Shown: positions 16,516 through 24,204 of the stretch, in pieces
Layout: the number at the start of each line of letters is the position of its first letter
Position numbering within the stretch: position 1 is the stretch's first letter
Notes under the pieces: model-generated
The model's database searches: none
What the model saw: only the letters and a program-made list of their open reading frames with translations
What the model was told of the DNA's origin: nothing
Program-made: the position numbers and the translations under genes
Assembly: GCA_035402645.1 (NCBI GenBank)
Contig: DAONDQ010000002.1
Span: forward strand, 1 to 64,000
Direction of reading: 5' to 3'
Origin: DAONDQ01 sp035402645
GTDB lineage: Bacteria > Cloacimonadota > Cloacimonadia > Cloacimonadales > DAONDQ01
Length of the DNA stretch: 64,000 nt

Positions 16516-16564
16516 CTTCCCTTTGGATAAAGGGAAGGTGGCACGGAGTGCCGGATGAGTTTGA
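16516..16564 (+). repeat. REP-A right arm upstream of the DUF559 gene
   Basis: CTTCCCTTT/AAAGGGAAG hairpin, then GGCAC-GGA-GTGCC and CCGGATGAGTTTGA, identical to the right arm at 17022-17070. Confidence 0.92.
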
Positions 16565-16584
16565 AAAATAATTATCGGAGATGT

Positions 16585-16959
16585 ATGCGAACAATCAATA
16601 GGGTATCTGCTAAGCTTAGAAGAAGAGATTTAAGAGAAAATCAAACAGAAGCAGAAAGAGTGCTTTGGTCTAGATTAAGAAATAGAAGATTCAGAGAATT
16701 GAAGTTCAATCGTCAGGTCAGTATCGGTCATTATGTTGCAGATTTTTATTGTGCACAAAAGAAACTGGTCATTGAATTAGATGGTAGCCAACATATGGAA
16801 GAAACTGCAATAGAGTATGATTCAATAAGAACGGAGTATTTGAATAATCTTGGAATCAAAGTATTGAGATTCAGTAATACGGATATTCTCATGAATATCG
16901 ATGGTGTATTAGAAAGTCTTTATTATAATATTGAAGAACCTGAAAATGTAATGGAATGA
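16585..16959 (+). CDS. DUF559 (Vsr/PD-(D/E)xK-like) endonuclease-domain protein
   Basis: A 124-residue protein that is essentially one DUF559 domain. The signature ENQTEAERVLWSRLRNRRF is followed by the nuclease-fold core Y-VADFYCAQKKLVIELDGSQH, in which Asp53, Glu64 and Asp66 fit a PD-(D/E)xK-type active site related to very-short-patch-repair endonucleases. No mobility or repair function is proven for these proteins. ATG 16585 has CGGAG just upstream. ATG 16555, within the flanking repeat, is also in frame and has its own GGAG. The gene lies between identical REP-A arms (before 16564 and from 16964), which suggests that it travels with the repeat. It is AT-rich compared with valS. Confidence 0.85.
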   Translation: MRTINRVSAKLRRRDLRENQTEAERVLWSRLRNRRFRELKFNRQVSIGHYVADFYCAQKKLVIELDGSQHMEETAIEYDSIRTEYLNNLGIKVLRFSNTDILMNIDGVLESLYYNIEEPENVME

Positions 16960-16963
16960 ATCA

Positions 16964-17070
16964 TCAAACTCACCCGGCTAAAGCCACCCTCTCTTTATCC
17001 AAAGAGAGGGAAAGAGAAGTCCTTCCCTTTGGATAAAGGGAAGGTGGCACGGAGTGCCGGATGAGTTTGA
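16964..17070 (+). repeat. Complete REP-A doublet (REPIN-like)
   Basis: The outer arms TCAAACTCACCCGGC and GCCGGATGAGTTTGA are inverse complements with one mismatch. Inside are two hairpins in opposite orientation, CTCTCTTT/AAAGAGAG and CTTCCCTTT/AAAGGGAAG, plus GGCAC/GTGCC. Two REP units in inverted arrangement is the layout of a REPIN. Confidence 0.9.
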
Positions 17071-17093
17071 AAAATATTCATCGGGAGGAAATT

Positions 17094-17654
17094 ATGATTG
17101 ATCAGGAAAAACATGATACCGCAACAGATACCGAAGAGAAAGTAGCCAGGGAAATTCCACCTGACGAAGCAGAAAATATCAAGGATAGAGTCGTCTTTAC
17201 AGATGATGAACGTAAGATGAAATTCTACGAGGATCTTCGCAGGAAGGTCAAGGATGTCTCAAAAAGCAAGGTTGGTAAATTGGGCGGGCAACTGACGGAA
17301 TATCTGTTCCTTCTTCCCGACTTCTTCATCCTAGTATGCAGACTTGCCATGGATAACAGGGTTCCCGCGAAGAAGAAAGTCTTTATCGGTGCGATCATCG
17401 CTTATCTGCTCATGCCACTTGATATTATTCCGGATTTCATTCCCGTGATCGGTCATATCGATGACCTCGTTCTGGTTGTTGTGGGCTTGAACCTCATCCT
17501 TAAGGAAATCGACAAGCAAGTATTACTGGATAACTGGAGCGGTGAAGAGAACCTGCTTGAAATGATGACCAAGATCACAGCTACTGCAGATCAGTTCCTT
17601 GATAAAAATGTATGGCACAGGATCAATGCTTGGATCAGTAAAAAGAGCGAATAA
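17094..17654 (+). CDS. DUF1232 (YkvA-type) membrane protein
   Basis: A 186-residue protein. The acidic N-terminal ~60 residues are soluble. The DUF1232 signature lies at about residues 80-130: AYLLMPLDIIPDFIPVIGHI followed by DDL, with two short hydrophobic helices. The function of the family is unknown. ATG 17094 has GGGAGG at 17083-17088. An in-frame ATG at 17061 within the REP-A repeat would add eleven residues. rdgB starts at the base after its stop codon, so the two are in one operon. Confidence 0.82.
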   Translation: MIDQEKHDTATDTEEKVAREIPPDEAENIKDRVVFTDDERKMKFYEDLRRKVKDVSKSKVGKLGGQLTEYLFLLPDFFILVCRLAMDNRVPAKKKVFIGAIIAYLLMPLDIIPDFIPVIGHIDDLVLVVVGLNLILKEIDKQVLLDNWSGEENLLEMMTKITATADQFLDKNVWHRINAWISKKSE

Positions 17655-18254
17655 ATGCGTTTATTGATTGGCAGCAAGAACAAACATAAGATCAAGGAGA
17701 TCAAGGATATCCTCCAGGGTTTGGATATTGAACTTCTTTCTACTCATGATTTCCCTGATATCCCTGATGTGGAGGAAATCCATAGTACCCTGGAAGAAAA
17801 TGCCATCAAAAAAGCAACGGAAAATGCTGCCTATGCGGACTGTATAGCTCTATCCGATGATACCGGTCTCTTCATTGAAGCCCTTCATGGAGATCCGGGG
17901 GTCTATGCTGCCCGATATGCAGGAGAACATTGCTCCTTTGAGGATAACCGGAAGAAAGTCCTGAAGAATATGTCCGGCATCGCTAATCGGAAAGCCTTCT
18001 TTAAAACCGTTGTTGCCTTAGCAAGCCCACAGGGTCTCATAGCGACCACCGAAGGTGTCGTGGAAGGGGAGATTGGTCTGCTCGATAAAGGGGAAGGTGG
18101 TTTTGGGTACGATCCCATCTTCATCGTGGATGGAATCGGAAAGACCTATTCTGAGATGAGTGATGAAGAAAAGAACCGTCTTTCACATCGTGGAATCGCT
18201 TTGCGGAAGATGATTCCCATTCTGGAAGAAATAATACGTAAACATGATAAATAA
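17655..18254 (+). CDS. rdgB: XTP/dITP diphosphatase (Ham1/RdgB)
   Basis: A 199-residue house-cleaning pyrophosphatase that hydrolyses dITP, XTP and similar non-canonical nucleotides to monophosphates. Family motifs are GSKNKHKIKEI at the N-terminus (phosphate binding), LSDDTGLFIEAL with the catalytic Asp, GVYAARYAG, GFGYDPIF and LSHRGIAL near the C-terminus. Length and motif order are standard. It abuts DUF1232 (TAA-ATG) and is followed 25 bases later by the phosphohexomutase. Confidence 0.96.
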   Translation: MRLLIGSKNKHKIKEIKDILQGLDIELLSTHDFPDIPDVEEIHSTLEENAIKKATENAAYADCIALSDDTGLFIEALHGDPGVYAARYAGEHCSFEDNRKKVLKNMSGIANRKAFFKTVVALASPQGLIATTEGVVEGEIGLLDKGEGGFGYDPIFIVDGIGKTYSEMSDEEKNRLSHRGIALRKMIPILEEIIRKHDK

Positions 18255-18279
18255 TGAAAGCTATTAGAGAGGTAATATA

Positions 18280-19632
18280 ATGGTTAATCCCGATATTTTC
18301 AGACAATACGACATCCGTGGCGTTGTAGATGTTGACTTGACCAATGAATCCGTATTCCTGATCGCCAAAGGATTTGGCACATATATTCGTAGACAGGGTT
18401 TGAAGACAGTCGCACTCGGTGGAGATGCCCGACTCAGCACACCCCGTTACAAAGAGCACTTCTGCAAGGGTCTTCTCGAGACCGGCTGTGATGTGGTCGA
18501 TGTTGGGATCATGGCTACCCCGGTTCTGTATTATTCCATTTGGAAATTAAAGACAGATGCCGGTGCGATGATCACTGCCAGCCATAACCCTCCGGAATAT
18601 AACGGCATTAAACTGAATCGTGGACTGGTGAGTGTTTATGGCGAAGAGATCCAGGATATTCTGCATCTGATCCAGGCTCAAGATTTCGAATCCGGCAATG
18701 GAACCTTAACTACCAATAATGAAATGCATGAATTCTACATGGATTACATCGTGAAAAGTGTTCATCTTGCCAAGCCGATGAAATGCGTTGTGGACGCAGG
18801 AAATGGCACTGGCGGTATATATTTGCCCGAAATTCTGAAACGACTTGGCTGTGAAGTGAAGGAAATGTACTGTGAGATGGATGGTACTTTCCCGAATCAT
18901 CACCCTGATCCAACTGTCTTGGAGTATGTTGCTGACCTGGTGGCAGAAATGAAGACAGGTAAATGGGATGCCGGACTTGGACTGGATGGCGATGCAGACC
19001 GCATCGGGTTAATCGATGAGAAAGGCAGCATGGTTTATGGTGACCAGGTTCTCAACATTCTTGCCCGGGATTACCTCAAGGACAATAAGGGACAGAGAGT
19101 GGTCGCAGATGTAAAATGCTCCAAGAATCTGTTCGACGATATTAAAAAGCATGGTGGTGTGCCCATCATGTATAAGACCGGTCATGCCAATATCAAGGGA
19201 TACATGGCGGATAATGGGATCAAGATGGGTGGCGAGATGTCCGGGCATATGTTCATCGGTGACCGCTATCTTGGTTATGATGATGCCATTTATGCATGCA
19301 CAAGAATTGTTGAAATTGCTTCCAAGTCTGATAAGAAGATCAGTGAAATGCTTGCAGATGAACCGAAGATGTTCAACACTCCCGAAATTCGCTTCGATAC
19401 CCAGGAAGAAACCAAGTTCTCACATGTCGAAAAAGTGACCCAATCCTTCAAGGATGATGGATATGATGTGAATGACATCGACGGTGTCCGTGTCACATTC
19501 CCCGATGGTTGGGGACTTGTTCGCGCATCGAACACACAACCCGTTCTTGTGATGCGTTTCGAGGCAACCACGGAAGCCCGTATGCTCGAAATACAGAAGT
19601 TGTTCGAAGACAGGCTGAAACGCTTTGCATAA
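18280..19632 (+). CDS. Phosphomannomutase/phosphoglucomutase
   Basis: A 450-residue alpha-D-phosphohexomutase that interconverts hexose 6- and 1-phosphates for cell-envelope sugar synthesis. Ser101 in TASHNPPEYNG is the phosphoserine. D236-GDADR is the magnesium loop. GEMSGHMF is the sugar-specificity loop, and the C-terminal phosphate loop is around RASNTQPVLVMRFEA. The GEMSGH sequence and length fit the AlgC/ManB type with dual specificity rather than GlmM. RBS AGAGAGG lies upstream. It is the last gene of the 17094-19632 operon and is closed by a terminator. Confidence 0.93.
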   Translation: MVNPDIFRQYDIRGVVDVDLTNESVFLIAKGFGTYIRRQGLKTVALGGDARLSTPRYKEHFCKGLLETGCDVVDVGIMATPVLYYSIWKLKTDAGAMITASHNPPEYNGIKLNRGLVSVYGEEIQDILHLIQAQDFESGNGTLTTNNEMHEFYMDYIVKSVHLAKPMKCVVDAGNGTGGIYLPEILKRLGCEVKEMYCEMDGTFPNHHPDPTVLEYVADLVAEMKTGKWDAGLGLDGDADRIGLIDEKGSMVYGDQVLNILARDYLKDNKGQRVVADVKCSKNLFDDIKKHGGVPIMYKTGHANIKGYMADNGIKMGGEMSGHMFIGDRYLGYDDAIYACTRIVEIASKSDKKISEMLADEPKMFNTPEIRFDTQEETKFSHVEKVTQSFKDDGYDVNDIDGVRVTFPDGWGLVRASNTQPVLVMRFEATTEARMLEIQKLFEDRLKRFA

Positions 19633-19678
19633 AAGCAGGTATCAGGTTACTGGTTACAGGTAACAGGTATAGAATTAG

Positions 19679-19712
19679 AAAAGGCAACCTCATGGTTGCC
19701 TTTTATTTTACC
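19679..19712 (+). terminator. Intrinsic terminator after the phosphohexomutase gene
   Basis: AAAAGGCAACC (19679-19689) pairs with GGTTGCCTTTT (19694-19704) around TCAT, followed by ATTTTA. Confidence 0.85.
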
Positions 19713-19834
19713 TAAAAACAAGCAGGATTTCATGTAAGTCACCTATAAACAAGCATAGAGATAATAGAAACATGATTGAAACCAATATTAATGCCTTTCA
19801 AGAGTGCTACATAGGTATTCGGCATCAGGTGTGA

Positions 19835-22087
19835 TCAGTCCTTTTTCACATTAACGGTGAAGAAGAAGGTGGTACCTATTCCTTCGGTACTTTCCACCCA
19901 AATAGTTCCCTGGTGCCTTGAGATGATACGCATGACGGTAGCCAAACCGACTCCAGACCCGGGGAATTCATCCTGACCATGGAGGCGCTGGAACGGCTGG
20001 AATAACTTGTCTGCATATTTCATATCGAATCCTGCGCCGTTGTCCCTTACAAAAAAGACCTTTTTCCCATTCAGTGTGGTTTTCCCAACTTCGATTGTTG
20101 CCTTATCGATCTTGCCGGTGAACTTCCAAGCATTTCCCATGAGGTTTTGCAGAACAAGGCTCATCATCACACTATCACCTGTAGCCTTGAGATTCTTTTC
20201 AATGAGAAATTCTGTGTTGCGGAAAGGATTAGCCTTTTTAAGGTCGTCTGCAATGGCTTCAGCATATTCACTTAGGTTTAGATCGATTAATTTCATTTCA
20301 TTACGAGCCACGCGGGATAGGCTGAGTAATGCATCGATCAGGTCAGACATGCGTGCAGACGATTCCATGATCCTACGAAGATAGTCTTTTCCGGTGTCAT
20401 CCAACACAGCCTTGTAGTCTTCATCGAGTGCATGACTGAATCCGCTGATACTGCGCAGAGGAGCACGAAGGTCATGCGAAACAGAATAGGCGAAGCTTTC
20501 CATTTCCTTGTTCAATGCAGCCAGGTCGGAAGTACGATTCAAGACCCTTGTTTCCAGTTCAGCATTCAATTCACGGATTTCTTCATCAATTCTCTTTCTT
20601 TCGGTAATATCTCGAGCTGCAGCATAAAGCAGGGAACCGAAAGGCACTGCATGCCATTCGATCCAACGGTAGGAACCATCCTTGCAGCGGTAACGGTTCT
20701 CGAATTTGAATAACTCATTCTGACCTTTTAAAATCGAAAGGGCATCCAAGGTGAGTTGCAGGTCATCCGGATGAACGAGATCGAGGAAGTTCGTATTCAG
20801 AAGCTCTGCCAAGGAATAACCGAAGGTTTTCTCCCAGGCAGGATTCAATCGGTGGAAGCGTCCGTTTATATCTGCGATGCACATGAGATCGATTGCCAAT
20901 TTGAAGAAACTGTCGAGTTCTTCTGTCTTTTGCATAAGGGCAGTTTCCGCTTCCCTGCGGAGTGTCAGGTCAGTGCAGATGGCGATATGCTGTTTACCCA
21001 TGTGGGCAATACGGATCTCAACGACGCGTACCTGTTTATCCTTATTGGTTGCATAAGCTTCCAATGGCTGAAAATCTGAGTTCGTCTCAACAGATTCCTT
21101 GTATCTTTTATCCCATTCCCGCCGAAGATAGCTGCGGTACTTTTCATCCGGGAATACGCAGTTGAACCAGGTTTCAAGAGATGAATTCTCTTCCAGCACA
21201 TAACCGAATATGTCTGTATGCTCTTTATTGAGATACTCAATGTCTCCATCATCATTGTAAATGACAACACCCACGGGAGCAGCATCGACTAACGCTTCGA
21301 ATTGGCTCTTGCTCTCCATGAGTTCCTGTTCTGTCGCTTTGAGATCCGAGATATCCATGATGAAGCCTTCGAGTTCATCATTTTCAGGACTAATCAGAGA
21401 ACCTTTTTCCCATACCCAGCGGATATCACCATCTTTTGAACGAATACGATAACTGAGTTGATAAGGTTGTTTCCTGAGAAGAGAATCCTGTACTTCATTC
21501 CACACATACTGTCTGTCTTCAGGAATGATGAGATCATTGAAGGATATCTTAGAATTATATATGAGATCTGCTGGGGTATAACCAGTGAGTTGGAAACATC
21601 CCTTACTAACGAATTCCATCGTCCAGTTGTTATCATTCTTACAGCGATATGCCATACCCGGGAGATTGGACATGAGGGTGGTAACCTGTCTCTGGCTTTC
21701 TTCCAGTGCTTTGACGAAGAGCTTTCTATCCGTGATATCCCGTTCGAGTACAACAAGATATGTTTTGTTTCCCAACATTGCCAGTTGAACATTGACCTCC
21801 ACCCAGAACAAATCACCATTCTTCTTTTTTGCTTGCCATTCAAATATCTGTGGTTCCCCTTCCGAAGTCTTGTACATGAGTTTGAGAGCTTCTTCCTGGG
21901 TATAGGGATGGACACTTGAACTGATATCCTGTGTTGTCAGCTTCAGCATTTCATCATAGGAATACTGGTAGGTGTCACATGCTTTCTTATTAACATCGAT
22001 AATATTGCCTGTAATTGGATCGTGAATAAAGATGGAATCATTTACGATATCCAGAATTTCGCGAAGGTTGGGATAAGTGGAGGGCAT
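19835..22087 (-). CDS. Soluble sensor histidine kinase with four PAS domains
   Basis: A 750-residue kinase without transmembrane helices. Four PAS units follow each other (about residues 5-125, 130-255, 262-380 and 390-510). Several carry PAC-type endings (FWVEVNVQLAML, DGDIRWVWEKG, DGSYRWIEWHAV). A HisKA dimerisation domain has the phospho-acceptor His538 in SVSHDLRAPLRS. The HATPase_c domain has the N box NLMGNAWKF, the G1 box VRDNGAGFD and the G2 box GSGVGLATV. No receiver domain or response-regulator gene is adjacent, so it is an orphan. The phytochrome-like HisKA sequence is typical of kinases that sense light, redox state or small ligands through PAS. It is convergent with the phosphohexomutase operon. 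Confidence 0.93.
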   Translation of the reverse strand: MPSTYPNLREILDIVNDSIFIHDPITGNIIDVNKKACDTYQYSYDEMLKLTTQDISSSVHPYTQEEALKLMYKTSEGEPQIFEWQAKKKNGDLFWVEVNVQLAMLGNKTYLVVLERDITDRKLFVKALEESQRQVTTLMSNLPGMAYRCKNDNNWTMEFVSKGCFQLTGYTPADLIYNSKISFNDLIIPEDRQYVWNEVQDSLLRKQPYQLSYRIRSKDGDIRWVWEKGSLISPENDELEGFIMDISDLKATEQELMESKSQFEALVDAAPVGVVIYNDDGDIEYLNKEHTDIFGYVLEENSSLETWFNCVFPDEKYRSYLRREWDKRYKESVETNSDFQPLEAYATNKDKQVRVVEIRIAHMGKQHIAICTDLTLRREAETALMQKTEELDSFFKLAIDLMCIADINGRFHRLNPAWEKTFGYSLAELLNTNFLDLVHPDDLQLTLDALSILKGQNELFKFENRYRCKDGSYRWIEWHAVPFGSLLYAAARDITERKRIDEEIRELNAELETRVLNRTSDLAALNKEMESFAYSVSHDLRAPLRSISGFSHALDEDYKAVLDDTGKDYLRRIMESSARMSDLIDALLSLSRVARNEMKLIDLNLSEYAEAIADDLKKANPFRNTEFLIEKNLKATGDSVMMSLVLQNLMGNAWKFTGKIDKATIEVGKTTLNGKKVFFVRDNGAGFDMKYADKLFQPFQRLHGQDEFPGSGVGLATVMRIISRHQGTIWVESTEGIGTTFFFTVNVKKD

Positions 22088-22253
22088 ATCTTCTCCTTAA
22101 TCATCGAAATGCATGACCTTTATTGAGATTTACCGTTTCTTTTGTAAAGAAATTTCAGTTCTACATTGAATGTTGTTCCAGGTTACATGTCTTTCCTCTT
22201 GACTGTACAAACATAATTTCTACGGAGTCTATGTATGAAAGGAGTAATGAATT

Positions 22254-24152
22254 TTGATTAATAAAGGTGACATAGTCATAACTCTCGAGAACATTCATAA
22301 GCAGTTTGCAGAAAAACTGCTCCTTCGTGATGCGAGCTTCGGCATTCATCATGGAGACAGGATCGGATTGATCGGAGTGAACGGCTGTGGGAAAACAACT
22401 CTCCTGAAACTGCTTGCCGGGACTGAACCACCGGATGCAGGGAAAATCACTTTTCGAAATGAATTGAAGTTATCTTATCTACCTCAGAATCCCAATTTGG
22501 ATCAAAACCTTACGGTCATGGAGCAAGTTTTCAAAGGTGACTTGGAGATATTCCGTGTTCTCAGGCAATATCACAGGGTCACATATTTATTGAGTGCTTC
22601 CTTTTCCGATGAATTATATAAGGAACAACAGCATCTTGCAGAACAGATTGAATTCCTGCATGGCTGGGATATGGAAAACCAGGTTCGAACCGTGTTGAGT
22701 ATTTTTGGAATCACGGATGATCAGCAGTTGGTTGGAACGCTTTCAGGTGGTCAGAAAAGAAAGATCGATTTGGCGCGTGTACTTTTGGAGAGACCAGATA
22801 TTCTTCTTCTGGATGAACCGACGAACCATCTTGATATAGATGCTATTGAATGGCTGCAGGAGTATCTCGAGAACTTCAAGGGTACTCTATTATTCGTTAC
22901 TCACGACAGATATTTCCTGGATGGAGTTTCGAATCGGGTCATGGAAATGGACAAGGGGGAAGTGAATTTCTTCTCCGGGAACTACTCCCGATATTTGGAA
23001 AAGAAAGAAATGGAGGCTGCACATCTCCAGAGAAGGGAAACTCGGCGGGCTGCCATTCTTCGCAAGGAGATCAAGTGGCTGCAGAGAGGAGCCAAGGCGA
23101 GGACTTCCAAACCAAAGAGCCATATTGACCGTGTGAAGGAATTGATTGATAAATCATACCTGACCACGCAGCAGGATCTTTCTATTTCCTTTCAGATAAA
23201 GAGACTTGGAAAAACGATATTGGAAGCTCACCAAGTCAGTATGAGTTATGGAAAGAAGTCTCTATTCACCAATTTTAGTCATGTATTTCAAGCCATGGAG
23301 AGAATCGGTATCATCGGTGATAACGGCTGTGGGAAGACTACTCTCATCAATATTTTGAACGGTTTGGTAGAGCCTGTATCCGGAAGTGTCAAGATCGGTG
23401 TTAATACATTAATGGCATATTACAAACAGGAATTGGAAGAGATGCCGCTGAATATCACCGTGATCGATTACATCAAGGAGCAGGCTGAGTATATCAGGAC
23501 GAAGGACGGAGCCTTGCATTCAGCACATGAGATGCTCGAACGTTTCCTTTTCGACGGGAAGATGCAGCAGTCGAAAATATCGAGTCTGTCCGGAGGAGAG
23601 AGAAAACGATTGTATTTGCTTCGCTCTCTCATGTTTGGTTCCAACTTCCTAATACTGGATGAGCCTACCAATGATCTGGATATTCCGACCCTCGAGATTC
23701 TCGAGGATTACCTGGATGCGTATAAAGGATGCATCCTGGTCGTGTCGCATGACCGTTTCTTCCTGGATCGGGTTGTGGATTATCTGTTCCTGTTCGAGCA
23801 GGATGGGATTCGTAAGTTCCCCGGTAATTACTCCGATTATCTCCTTGTGAAGCGTTTCCAGGTGGAAGAGAGGGAAGAAAGGGAAAAGTCACAGAATGTG
23901 AAGCAAACCACGGAGAGAGTGCAGAAAAAGCTGTCATTCAAAGATCAGAAGGAACTGGATGAGTTGGAAGGTCGGATAACTGAAGTGGAGAATGAACAGA
24001 ATAATCTGAACGAGAGATTGAGTGAGTTGGATCTGAAGCCGGAAGATTATGCCGTTATCGATCAAGAATTGAAGAAAATTGAAGAGGAATTGTCCGATTG
24101 TTTCGAAAGATGGACAGAATTGGAAGAAAAAAGAGTCAATCTGATAAAGTAA
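22254..24152 (+). CDS. ABC-F family ATPase (Uup/YdiF type)
   Basis: A 632-residue soluble protein with two ABC ATPase domains and no membrane segment, the ABC-F layout of ribosome-associated translation factors. Domain 1 has GVNGCGKTT, LSGGQKRKIDLAR and LLLDEPTNHLD. Domain 2 has GDNGCGKTT, LSGGERKRLYLLR and LILDEPTNDLD. The linker is basic and helical (residues ~245-290), and the C-terminus is a coiled coil (from ~550) as in Uup. It could help the ribosome or bind DNA, or give antibiotic protection; sequence alone does not decide. The start is TTG 22254 with AAAGGAG nine bases upstream. The nearby ATG at 22247 stops after four codons. Confidence 0.92.
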   Translation: MINKGDIVITLENIHKQFAEKLLLRDASFGIHHGDRIGLIGVNGCGKTTLLKLLAGTEPPDAGKITFRNELKLSYLPQNPNLDQNLTVMEQVFKGDLEIFRVLRQYHRVTYLLSASFSDELYKEQQHLAEQIEFLHGWDMENQVRTVLSIFGITDDQQLVGTLSGGQKRKIDLARVLLERPDILLLDEPTNHLDIDAIEWLQEYLENFKGTLLFVTHDRYFLDGVSNRVMEMDKGEVNFFSGNYSRYLEKKEMEAAHLQRRETRRAAILRKEIKWLQRGAKARTSKPKSHIDRVKELIDKSYLTTQQDLSISFQIKRLGKTILEAHQVSMSYGKKSLFTNFSHVFQAMERIGIIGDNGCGKTTLINILNGLVEPVSGSVKIGVNTLMAYYKQELEEMPLNITVIDYIKEQAEYIRTKDGALHSAHEMLERFLFDGKMQQSKISSLSGGERKRLYLLRSLMFGSNFLILDEPTNDLDIPTLEILEDYLDAYKGCILVVSHDRFFLDRVVDYLFLFEQDGIRKFPGNYSDYLLVKRFQVEEREEREKSQNVKQTTERVQKKLSFKDQKELDELEGRITEVENEQNNLNERLSELDLKPEDYAVIDQELKKIEEELSDCFERWTELEEKRVNLIK

Positions 24153-24176
24153 GAGCAGGAATCATATCCTGCTCTT
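24151..24176. terminator. Terminator-like hairpin between convergent genes
   Basis: AAGAGCAGGA and TCCTGCTCTT form a 10-bp stem with loop ATCATA, overlapping the ABC-F stop codon. A broken T tract follows on the plus strand (CATAGATTTTTG). It may serve both convergent genes. Confidence 0.6.
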
Positions 24177-24204
24177 CATAGATTTTTGTATGTGTTCGTT
24201 ACTA

